NCBI GenBank assembly: GCA_021323155.1
Contig: JAJTCI010000006.1
Span: forward strand, 1 to 21,623
Direction of reading: 5' to 3'
Source: Chitinophagaceae bacterium
GTDB taxonomy: Bacteria > Bacteroidota > Bacteroidia > Chitinophagales > Chitinophagaceae
Length of the DNA stretch: 21,623 nt
Under the pieces are notes generated by a model that was given only the letters and a program-made list of their open reading frames with translations, made no database searches and was not told where the DNA came from. Of this stretch, positions 7,810 to 14,667 are shown piece by piece; position 1 is the stretch's first letter, and each line of letters starts with the position of its first letter. Made by a program: the position numbers and the translations under genes.

Positions 7810-8814
7810 ATGAAAAAAGCGCTGCTGATATGGACCTTTTTGGCTTGTTTCACACAGGTCCAGGCGCAGGACCCGCATTTTTCACAGTTTTACGCTTCCC
7901 CGCTTACTTTAAGTCCTGCCTTTGCCGGGAAATTCGATGGCAACCTCCGGGTGGCCGGGATTCACCGTAACCAGTGGCCTTCCATCAACAAAGCGTTTGT
8001 TACCACCAGTGCCGCCGTCGACTTCAGGATCATGCAGGGCAGTATCGCCGAAAACGATACCTGGGGCGTTGGACTTATGGCTTTTAGTGACCAGAGCGCG
8101 AATGGCGCGGTGAAGTTCAATTTCGGTTCTGTGGGTACCGCTTTCCATAAAGGGCTTGATGAAGAAGGCTACCACCAGATTGGCGCGGCCTTCCAGGTCA
8201 CTTACGCGAATATGCTGATCAATACGACCAACCTGAAGTTCCTCGACCAGTTAACTCCTTACGGGTTTACAGGTGTCACTTCCGAAGTGTTCAGTAATAC
8301 CAGTTTGCAAAACAACTACCTTGACTTCAATGCTGGCGTTCTATACAATGGCAGCAGCACCGACCAGAATAATTTTTACGCGGGGGTGAGCATGTACCAC
8401 ATCAACAGGCCCCGGCAGGAGTTCACCGGTGCATATTTTATTCTCAACCCCAGGACCAGTATCCATGCGGGTGGCTATTTCCCCGCCGGGCAAACCGGTA
8501 CAGTGCACGTAAGCGGTTTATTGAGCCTCCAGGGCAAAGCCTCCGAAGCACTGATCGGCGGCGCTTACCAGTTCATCGTTTCGGAAGAAGCGGAAAAACC
8601 CACCAGCGTGTACGTGGGTAGCTGGATGCGCCTGAATGACGCTTTCATACCTTATGTTGGTTTGGAATTCGGGAGTTTCCGGCTGGGTGCCACTTACGAT
8701 ATCAACACATCCAGTCTCAAGCCGGCTTCCCAGGGGCGTGGCGGTATCGAGCTCTCGCTTATCTACATAAAAAAAGATCCCGAAAGTAAAGGGATCAATT
8801 GCCCGAAGTTTTAA
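7810..8814 (+). CDS. Type IX secretion system membrane protein, PorP/SprF family
   Basis: Predicted outer-membrane beta-barrel protein of 334 residues with signal peptide MKKALLIWTFLACFTQVQA. Family marks are the mature start QDPHFSQFYASPLTLSPAFAG, the RNQWPSI stretch, many amphipathic strands with aromatic ends, and the C-terminus INCPKF, which resembles the CPxF ending usual in the family. Members work with type IX secretion substrates; SprF is paired with the gliding adhesin SprB. These genes normally lie next to a large adhesin with a C-terminal sorting domain. Here the neighbours are upp and a convergent membrane protein, so this copy is an orphan and its partner must be elsewhere. The end of the gene also contains the terminator of the convergent gene (8769-8796). 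Confidence 0.9.
   Translation: MKKALLIWTFLACFTQVQAQDPHFSQFYASPLTLSPAFAGKFDGNLRVAGIHRNQWPSINKAFVTTSAAVDFRIMQGSIAENDTWGVGLMAFSDQSANGAVKFNFGSVGTAFHKGLDEEGYHQIGAAFQVTYANMLINTTNLKFLDQLTPYGFTGVTSEVFSNTSLQNNYLDFNAGVLYNGSSTDQNNFYAGVSMYHINRPRQEFTGAYFILNPRTSIHAGGYFPAGQTGTVHVSGLLSLQGKASEALIGGAYQFIVSEEAEKPTSVYVGSWMRLNDAFIPYVGLEFGSFRLGATYDINTSSLKPASQGRGGIELSLIYIKKDPESKGINCPKF
8769..8796 (-). terminator. Terminator of the four-helix membrane protein gene, inside porP
   Basis: On the minus strand GATCCC (8796-8791) and GGGATC (8781-8776) form a 6-bp stem with a 9-base loop, followed by seven T (8775-8769). It begins 21 bases after the stop at 8818 and lies wholly within the last codons of the convergent porP-like gene, where it encodes Lys-rich residues. 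Confidence 0.75.
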
Positions 8815-8817
8815 TCG

Positions 8818-9270
8818 TCACGCTTCCTCCGGTTTCACATCTTGCCCACTCAATGCTTGCATTTTCCAGATCAATACGAAATCGAGGATAAATGTAACAA
8901 TTGAGGTGAATATAAAAACAATCACCCCTGCGTAGGCATATTCAGCAAAAGAATGCCATATACGTTTACCAGCCCTGTCAAAATCCATTATCAAACCAGT
9001 CAGGAAAAAAAATATGATAATGCAATTACACCCATACGCAGTATAAAATCCAGGATAGCTGAATTCCGTTGTCCTGTTTTTTTGGATAGAATTCAACAGT
9101 CTCAGGCCCGTTATATTCTTAAACCAAACAGCGGCGAGTGATAACAATACTACAATGATCCAGAAAATCGAAATAGTTGGTCCATCATTGCGAAGTAACA
9201 TCCAGCCACAAAAAACGGATGAGAAAATAGTGTTGAACAGGCAAGAATATTTATAGAATACCCACTTCAT
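8818..9270 (-). CDS. Hypothetical four-helix inner-membrane protein
   Basis: Predicted 150-residue integral membrane protein that I do not recognise. Hydrophobic segments lie at about residues 8-26, 32-52 (ISIFWIIVVLLSLAAVWF), 76-95 (GCNCIIIFFFLTGLI) and 110-135 (YAGVIVFIFTSIVTFILDFVLIW). The connecting loops are short and polar, and the tail is acidic (QDVKPEEA). It is 18 bases downstream of lpxD on the same strand and is closed by its own terminator, so it is likely the last gene of the HD-lpxD operon. The convergent porP-like stop codon is only 3 bases away. Its strand is visibly more A/T rich than its neighbours, which may mean it is a later insertion. Location suggests an envelope role, but nothing in the sequence proves it. 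Confidence 0.65.
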   Translation of the reverse strand: MKWVFYKYSCLFNTIFSSVFCGWMLLRNDGPTISIFWIIVVLLSLAAVWFKNITGLRLLNSIQKNRTTEFSYPGFYTAYGCNCIIIFFFLTGLIMDFDRAGKRIWHSFAEYAYAGVIVFIFTSIVTFILDFVLIWKMQALSGQDVKPEEA

Positions 9271-9288
9271 ATATTGGACGTGTGTAGA

Positions 9289-10341
9289 TCAAATATTCAC
9301 CTTCTCCGCCATCAGTTGCTGAACCAATTTCTCAAGCTCCTGCACTCTTTTTTCTAACTCGGGGAGGTTCCTTGCGACAGCCTGGCTTCTCAGCGCGGAA
9401 GTATAATCAGAAGCAGGGGAACCGGTTACTGAAGTATTTGCTTTATTGATGGATTTGCTCACGCCGCTTTGCGCGTTGATCATAACGCGATCAGCAATAT
9501 TGATATGTCCCACGATGCCGGCCTGCCCGCCGATCATCACGTATTTGCCGATCTTGGTGCTGCCACTCACGCCAGCCTGCGCTGCGATGACGGTGTGGCT
9601 ACCCACCTCTACATTATGCGCGATCTGTATCAGGTTATCGAGCTTCGCACCGGAGCGGATAATAGTAGACCCCATCGTAGCGCGATCGATCGTTGCGTTT
9701 GAACCGATCTCCACTTCATCCTCTATCACCACGTTTCCTATCTGCGGCACTTTCTTGTAAGTGCCGTCAGGCTGCGGTGCAAAACCAAAACCATCGCCCC
9801 CTATCACTGAACCCGCATGGATCGTGACGCTCTTTCCCACCAAACAGTCATGGTACACTTTTACACCAGGGTGTAATATGCTGTTGTCGCCGATCGTTAC
9901 ATTATCCCCGATAAAAGCGCCAGGGAATACTTTTACATTGTTGCCTATCGTCACATGCTCACCTATGTAAACGAATGCGCCGATATATACATCATTACCC
10001 AGCTTAGCTGTGGGCGTTATAAAAGACGGCTGTTGTACACCTGCCAGTTGCTGGGTTGCCATCTGCTGGTATTTATGAAGCAACGTAGCGAAAGCACTAT
10101 AAGCATCCGGTACGCGGATGAGGGTAGCCGAGACTGGCTCTTTCAATTCGTAAGATTCATTGACGATAACAATAGATGCGCGTGTGGAATAAAGGAATTC
10201 TTCGTACTTGGGATTGGAAAAAAACGCAAGGTTGCCGATTTGTGCTTCTTCGATCTTATTGAATGAGGTCACTTTCGTTTCAGGATCTCCATCCACCCTG
10301 CCATTGATAAGTATTGCTATCTGCGCTGCACTGAATTCCAT
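9289..10341 (-). CDS. lpxD: UDP-3-O-(3-hydroxyacyl)glucosamine N-acyltransferase
   Basis: Cytosolic trimeric left-handed beta-helix enzyme that adds the second hydroxyacyl chain in lipid A synthesis, using acyl-ACP. The 350 residues have the full family layout. The N-terminal uridine-binding domain (about 1-100) contains GNLAFFSNPKYEE. Hexapeptide repeats (about 110-295) follow, with GGDGFGFAP (181-189) and the catalytic histidine His242 in QIAHNV. The C-terminal helix ELEKRVQELEKLVQQL probably forms a coiled coil. It follows the HD gene by 85 bases and precedes the membrane protein by 18, all on one strand. In many Bacteroidota lpxD is followed by lpxC/fabZ and lpxA; here those genes are absent from the window. 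Confidence 0.95.
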   Translation of the reverse strand: MEFSAAQIAILINGRVDGDPETKVTSFNKIEEAQIGNLAFFSNPKYEEFLYSTRASIVIVNESYELKEPVSATLIRVPDAYSAFATLLHKYQQMATQQLAGVQQPSFITPTAKLGNDVYIGAFVYIGEHVTIGNNVKVFPGAFIGDNVTIGDNSILHPGVKVYHDCLVGKSVTIHAGSVIGGDGFGFAPQPDGTYKKVPQIGNVVIEDEVEIGSNATIDRATMGSTIIRSGAKLDNLIQIAHNVEVGSHTVIAAQAGVSGSTKIGKYVMIGGQAGIVGHINIADRVMINAQSGVSKSINKANTSVTGSPASDYTSALRSQAVARNLPELEKRVQELEKLVQQLMAEKVNI

Positions 10342-10426
10342 ACAAATCGTTTAGTCATTTGCCACCAGTCATTTAGTCTTGCTGATAAATGGGATTGAAT
10401 GGCCATTGACCGGTTGACCCCTATGA
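10342..10426. repeat. Short direct repeats between the HD gene and lpxD
   Basis: AGTCATTT occurs at 10353-10360 and 10367-10374, a 14-base period. Further along are two TTGACC units (10407-10412 and 10414-10419). The pairs look non-random for an 85-base gap, but no function is evident and no exact -7 element for lpxD was found. Confidence 0.4.
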
Positions 10427-11626
10427 CTATCCTAATGAACAAATGTAGAATTTTTTTACAGGCAAGGAAAGGTTTTGACTAATTAATGCATTATCAATGG
10501 ACGTAATATCCTTGGTGCTGCCGTCCTTGAACAGGATGATGATATTTTCATCCGCCCGCTGGTAGGTAGTATTGCTCGCCTCGCCCGTAAAGCAGAAATA
10601 TCCTGCTTCTTCACGGGATAACCCGTAACGCTGAATCGCTGCATCCTGTTTCTCTTTTACCAATTCTTTATCAAACGGCACCGATGCGAACTTTGTTTTG
10701 TACAGCGCCCGGTTTAGCAGATTCTTACACAACAGCGATAATACGGTGTCGGGATGTTCTGACCAGACTTTCACCGCGTGCATCACGTCATGGTCGTCAA
10801 GTGAACAGAATTTATCCAGGACGAAAGGCTGCGCCTGGTCAGCCGACGATAAAAAGAAGTCAAGCGCGGAGCCCGTGCGGAGTTTTTCATCTGTTGCCGA
10901 ATAGATCTCCTTCACTCGTTCCATGATCTTCACCAGCATCATCTCGGCCGAAAGCACCGTCTTGTGCAGGTAGACCTGCCAGTACATCTGCCGGCGCGCC
11001 ACGAGGAATTTTTCAACACTGTAAATGCCTTTTTCTTCCACTACCAGCTGGTTGTTGTGCACGCAAAGCATTTTTATGATACGGTCGTATCCGATCACGC
11101 CCTCGCTCACACCGGAGTAGAAACTATCCCGGGTCAGGTAATCCATCCGGTCTACGTCCAACTGGCCACTGATAAGTTGATGCAGGAAAGGTTTATCGTA
11201 TTTATCAGTGAATATCCGGATCGTAAGATCGAGCGCACCGCCGAATTCCTGGTTCATCTGCTGCATGATGCGCAGTGAAAGGTCTTCGTGGTGCTCGCGG
11301 ATGATCACATTTTCCAACGCATGCGAGAATGGGCCATGCCCAACGTCGTGAAGCAGGATGGCAGCCTTTACAGCGGTTTCTTCCAGGTCGGTGATGACAA
11401 CGCCCTTCCCCCTCAACTCTGAAATAGCATTACACATCAGGTGGTAAGCGCCCATCGAATGGTGCAACCTCGTATGCGTGGCACCGGGATACACCAGCTG
11501 TGCCAGCGCCATCTGGCTGATCCGTCGCAGTCGCTGGTAGAAAGGGTGCGCAATGATTTGAAAGATCAGTGGATGATTGATGGTGATAAACCCATATACA
11601 GGGTCATTAATGATCTTTCGCTTCAT
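10427..11626 (-). CDS. HD-domain phosphohydrolase (dGTPase/SAMHD1-like)
   Basis: Predicted 399-residue cytosolic metal-dependent phosphohydrolase. The HD-domain metal ligands are visible: THTRLHHSMG with His56, LLHDVGHGPFSH with His93-Asp94, and QLDVDRMDYLTRD with an aspartate at 157 or 159. The opening DPVYGFITINHPLIFQIIAHPFYQRLRRISQ matches the dNTP triphosphohydrolase/SAMHD1-like branch and not the RelA/SpoT branch. The natural substrate is not known from sequence. It is first in a likely operon with lpxD and the four-helix protein. It is divergent from porX across 246 bases, with a candidate promoter at 11664-11671. Confidence 0.85.
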   Translation of the reverse strand: MKRKIINDPVYGFITINHPLIFQIIAHPFYQRLRRISQMALAQLVYPGATHTRLHHSMGAYHLMCNAISELRGKGVVITDLEETAVKAAILLHDVGHGPFSHALENVIIREHHEDLSLRIMQQMNQEFGGALDLTIRIFTDKYDKPFLHQLISGQLDVDRMDYLTRDSFYSGVSEGVIGYDRIIKMLCVHNNQLVVEEKGIYSVEKFLVARRQMYWQVYLHKTVLSAEMMLVKIMERVKEIYSATDEKLRTGSALDFFLSSADQAQPFVLDKFCSLDDHDVMHAVKVWSEHPDTVLSLLCKNLLNRALYKTKFASVPFDKELVKEKQDAAIQRYGLSREEAGYFCFTGEASNTTYQRADENIIILFKDGSTKDITSIDNALISQNLSLPVKKFYICSLG

Positions 11627-11647
11627 GTTTGGAATTTGTTAAATAAG

Positions 11648-11684
11648 CCCCATGGCTCCGGCGCAAATGTACAAATGCATGGGG
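11648..11684 (-). promoter_or_regulatory. Candidate promoter of the HD-lpxD operon inside an inverted repeat
   Basis: The minus strand has TACATTTG (11671-11664), an exact TAnnTTTG match 38 bases before the HD start codon. It is flanked by perfect 7-base inverted arms CCCCATG (11648-11654) and CATGGGG (11678-11684), which could be an operator or leader hairpin. No -33 TTTG is evident. Confidence 0.45.
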
Positions 11685-11750
11685 ATAGTGTATATTCGGT
11701 TTACCTAGTCACCTAAACACTCCAGGATCGGTCTAACCTCTACTCTTTAA

Positions 11751-11781
11751 TTTTCCGGTTGAATTATTGCTGATAAGTTTG
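11751..11781 (+). promoter_or_regulatory. Candidate promoter of porX
   Basis: TAAGTTTG (11774-11781) is an exact TAnnTTTG match. TTTT at 11751-11754 sits 19 bases upstream in the -33 place. The predicted leader is about 85 bases. Confidence 0.5.
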
Positions 11782-11872
11782 TTGTTTCACCCCAGGACCA
11801 ACGTAGTAAGGGCGCGAATAACAAAGTCTCGTATTGTACCAAAGCTGGTAAACGAACCTCAAAACCAAAAAC

Positions 11873-13429
11873 ATGTCAACAGCCAAGATCTTATGGGTAG
11901 ATGATGAGATAGAAAGTCTCCAGTCGCAGAAATTATTCCTGGAGAACAAAGGTTACGAGGTGCAGACGCTCACCAACGGCTATGATGCCATCGAATACGT
12001 CAAGGACAACCTGATAGATGTGGTATTACTGGACGAGACAATGCCTGGTATCACCGGCCTGGAAACCCTGGCACGAATCAAAGAATTGAACTCGAGCATA
12101 CCGGTTGTCATGATCACCAAAAACGAAACTGAAAATGTGATGGACGATGCCATCGGTAGCCAGATCACCGATTACCTGATCAAGCCGGTCAATCCCAACC
12201 AGGTACTACTCAGCCTTAAGAAGATCATAGACAACAAACGGTTGGTGGCGGAAAAGACCACCACGGCTTACCAGCAACAATTCCGGAACCTGTTCATGGC
12301 GCTCAATAGCAATCCTGACTATAACGAGTGGATGGAGATCTACAAGAAGCTCGTGTACTGGGAACTGGAAATGGAAAAAAGCGACAGCCCGGAGATGATC
12401 GAGATACTGGCTTCGCAGAAAGAGGAAGCGAACGCGGAGTTCTTCAAATTCGTCTCGAAGAATTACACGAAATGGGTGAATCCAAAGAGCGATGAAAGCC
12501 CGATCATGAGCCACAACCTCTTCCAGTTTAAAGTATTTCCCCACGTGGAAAAAGGCACATCCACCTTCTTTATCCTGATCGATAACCTGCGGTTCGATCA
12601 ATGGAAAGCGATACAGCCCATGTTCGCGGAGAACTTCCGGATACTGGAGGAAGAAACGTTCTACAGTCTCCTGCCTACCGCTACACAATACTGCCGCAAT
12701 GCGATATTCGCTGGTATGCTGCCCGTGGACATCGAGAAGAATTTCCCGGTACAGTGGAAGAACGACGACGAGGATGGTGGGAAGAACCTCTTCGAGGAGG
12801 ATTTCTTCAAGGCGCAATTGAAGAGGCTGAAGCGCGACGACATCAAGTACAGTTATACGAAAGTGGTGAACCACCACGACGGCCAGCAGCTGGTGAATAA
12901 CATTCACAACCTGTTGAACAATGACCTGAACATTATCGTTTACAATTTCGTGGATATGCTCAGCCACGCCCGGACAGAAATGGAGGTACTGAAGGAACTG
13001 GCAAGCGACGAAGTGAGCTACCGTAGTATCACGCGCAGCTGGTTCGAGCACAGCCCGCTGAACCAGGCACTCAAAAAGATCGCTGACAAGAACATCAAAC
13101 TTGTGCTGGCTACCGACCATGGCAGTGTGCGCGTAAAAACACCTTATAAGGTGATCGGTGATAAGCAAACGACCACTAACCTCCGGTACAAACACGGCAG
13201 GAACCTGAACTATGAACCCAAAGACGTGCTGGCGTTCCGCGATCCCAAAGAAGCTGGCCTCCCGGTACCGAATGTGAACTCGTCGTTCATTTTTGCCAAG
13301 GAAGACGGCTTTTTATGCTACCCGAACAACTACAACCATTACGTGAACTATTATCGTAATACGTTCCAGCATGGTGGTGTGAGCATGGAAGAGATGATCA
13401 TCCCCCTGGTAAAGATGGTGAGTAAGTGA
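11873..13429 (+). CDS. porX: PorX: response regulator with PglZ/alkaline-phosphatase-like output domain
   Basis: Cytosolic regulator of the type IX secretion system, working with the histidine kinase PorY in studied Bacteroidota. Residues 1-120 are a receiver domain with the acidic pair Asp10-Asp11, phosphoacceptor Asp54 (VVLLDETMPG), Thr82 and Lys104 (YLIKP). A helical linker follows to about 210. The rest is an alkaline-phosphatase superfamily (PglZ) domain with the expected metal and catalytic residues: Asp237 in LIDNLRFDQW, Thr271 in PTATQYCR, Asp361 and His365 in VDMLSH, Asp415-His416 in ATDHGS and His500 in FQHGGVSMEE. Length 518 equals the family norm. It is the first of five plus-strand genes, 154 bases from the next. 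The neighbouring orphan PorP/SprF-like gene points to the same pathway. Confidence 0.95.
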   Translation: MSTAKILWVDDEIESLQSQKLFLENKGYEVQTLTNGYDAIEYVKDNLIDVVLLDETMPGITGLETLARIKELNSSIPVVMITKNETENVMDDAIGSQITDYLIKPVNPNQVLLSLKKIIDNKRLVAEKTTTAYQQQFRNLFMALNSNPDYNEWMEIYKKLVYWELEMEKSDSPEMIEILASQKEEANAEFFKFVSKNYTKWVNPKSDESPIMSHNLFQFKVFPHVEKGTSTFFILIDNLRFDQWKAIQPMFAENFRILEEETFYSLLPTATQYCRNAIFAGMLPVDIEKNFPVQWKNDDEDGGKNLFEEDFFKAQLKRLKRDDIKYSYTKVVNHHDGQQLVNNIHNLLNNDLNIIVYNFVDMLSHARTEMEVLKELASDEVSYRSITRSWFEHSPLNQALKKIADKNIKLVLATDHGSVRVKTPYKVIGDKQTTTNLRYKHGRNLNYEPKDVLAFRDPKEAGLPVPNVNSSFIFAKEDGFLCYPNNYNHYVNYYRNTFQHGGVSMEEMIIPLVKMVSK

Positions 13430-13523
13430 GGTACAGGGTGGCGACAGGGATTCCGGCGGCAGCCAGAGGCAAATTTGTGAATAATTGGGGTATTTCTCAG
13501 CCGGTCCAACCACTTGTCCAGTT

Positions 13524-13531
13524 TACATTTG
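13524..13531 (+). promoter_or_regulatory. Candidate -7 element of the small conserved gene
   Basis: TACATTTG is an exact TAnnTTTG match, 52 bases before the ATG at 13584. No clear -33 TTTG at the expected distance. Confidence 0.42.
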
Positions 13532-13555
13532 CAACGAACTGTAGCGACTGAAGGC

Positions 13556-13579
13556 TGACCATTCATTATTGACCATTCA
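13556..13579. repeat. Direct repeat TGACCATTCA, two copies
   Basis: TGACCATTCA occurs at 13556-13565 and 13570-13579 with a 4-base spacer, ending 4 bases before the ATG. It would lie in the 5' leader of the small gene. Related TTGACC units occur at 10407-10419. Confidence 0.6.
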
Positions 13580-13583
13580 CCAC

Positions 13584-13856
13584 ATGAAATACAATCAAAC
13601 CACACTCGATAAATTAAGTGCCATTCTCGGTGAGGCAGAATATACCGTACGGTACGAAAGAGGGACTTTCCAGAGCGGCTACTGCATCCTGGAACAGAAG
13701 CGGGTGGTGGTACTGAATAAATTCCTCGACACAGAAGGCCGTATCAATACCTTGATAGAACTGATTCCCCAGCTCAACCTGGACTTCGACAAACTCACGC
13801 TCGAAAGCCAGAAATTGTATGAAGAAGTGATGAAGAATTCCGCTTCAGAGGCCTGA
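13584..13856 (+). CDS. Small conserved Bacteroidota protein of unknown function
   Basis: Predicted 90-residue soluble protein beginning MKYNQTTLDKLSAILGEAEY. The middle part VRYERGTFQSGYCILEQKRVVVLNKFLDTEGRINTLIEL has the feel of a conserved housekeeping family; I recall similar unnamed proteins in Bacteroidota but cannot name a function. No signal peptide or membrane helix. Predicted layout is a helix, a short beta-hairpin and C-terminal helices. A TTG at 13569 would add five codons from within the direct repeat and is not preferred. It lies between porX and the metallo-hydrolase, 26 bases before the latter. Confidence 0.75.
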   Translation: MKYNQTTLDKLSAILGEAEYTVRYERGTFQSGYCILEQKRVVVLNKFLDTEGRINTLIELIPQLNLDFDKLTLESQKLYEEVMKNSASEA

Positions 13857-13870
13857 GTCCTTAGTTTCTC

Positions 13871-13878
13871 TATTTTTG
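13871..13878 (+). promoter_or_regulatory. -7-like element just before the metallo-hydrolase GTG start
   Basis: TATTTTTG is an exact TAnnTTTG match ending 4 bases before the GTG. If used, transcription would start at or next to the start codon, giving a nearly leaderless mRNA. A -33 element is not apparent, so chance is quite possible. Confidence 0.3.
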
Positions 13879-13882
13879 AGCT

Positions 13883-14656
13883 GTGCCGTCATCGCTCACC
13901 ATAACATTCCTCGGAACAGGGACCAGCACAGGCATTCCCATGATCGGTTGCGAATGCGAGGTTTGCCAGTCACCGGATCCAAATGACAAAAGGTTAAGGA
14001 GCAGCATCCTGGTACAATCGGGAACGACCGCTTTCGTTGTAGATACCACGCCCGACTTCCGTTACCAGATGCTAAGGCTGAACATCAAACACCTGGACGC
14101 CGTATTGTTTACCCATCCCCATAAAGATCATATCGCAGGGCTCGATGACGTGCGGGCCTTCAACTTCTTTATGCAAAAGCCGATGCAGGTGTTTGCCAAC
14201 ACGCTTACGGAAGAAGCTTTACGGCGGGACTTTTACTACGCGTTCTCTGAAACTAAATACCCCGGTGTGCCGGAGATCGAACTCATTACCATAGATGAAA
14301 CGCCTTTCCGTATTGGCGACATCGAGGTTACACCCATATTGGTCTGGCACCACAAGATGCCCGTGTACGGCTACCGTTTTGGGAATTTTACTTATATTAC
14401 AGATGCCAACAGGATCGATGGAGACGAAAAGGAAAAGATCAGGGGCTCGCAGGTTTTGGTCGTCAATGCCCTTAGAAAAAAACAACACATCTCACACTTC
14501 ACACTCGATGAAGCAGTGAAACTGGTAGAAGAACTCCAGGTCCCCGAGGCGTATTTCACCCATATCAGTCACCAGTTAGGATTTCACCAACTCATCAATG
14601 CCGGCCTCCCCCGGCACATTCAACTGGCTTACGATGGCTTGACCTGTAAGCTCTAA
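13883..14656 (+). CDS. PhnP-like MBL-fold metallo-hydrolase
   Basis: Predicted 257-residue cytosolic metallo-beta-lactamase-fold hydrolase. The start LTITFLGTGTSTGIPMIGCECEVC places three cysteines (23, 25, 28) where PhnP-type enzymes bind a structural zinc. The catalytic metal motif is HPHKDH (78-83). Further ligands are Asp174 in YITDAN and histidines in QHISH (202-205) and THISHQLG. PhnP is a cyclic phosphodiesterase, but no other phosphonate genes are nearby, so the true substrate is unknown. The start is GTG: an in-frame stop lies two codons upstream, and the next ATG would cut into the family's first strand. The gene is followed by the helix-hairpin-helix gene after 11 bases, so the two are probably co-transcribed. 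Confidence 0.87.
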   Translation: MPSSLTITFLGTGTSTGIPMIGCECEVCQSPDPNDKRLRSSILVQSGTTAFVVDTTPDFRYQMLRLNIKHLDAVLFTHPHKDHIAGLDDVRAFNFFMQKPMQVFANTLTEEALRRDFYYAFSETKYPGVPEIELITIDETPFRIGDIEVTPILVWHHKMPVYGYRFGNFTYITDANRIDGDEKEKIRGSQVLVVNALRKKQHISHFTLDEAVKLVEELQVPEAYFTHISHQLGFHQLINAGLPRHIQLAYDGLTCKL

Positions 14657-14667
14657 AATGATATGCT

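Noticed and set aside
12206..13195. Open frame of 329 codons on the minus strand.
   Set aside because: Fully antisense to porX, whose catalytic motifs cover the same bases; no recognisable fold.
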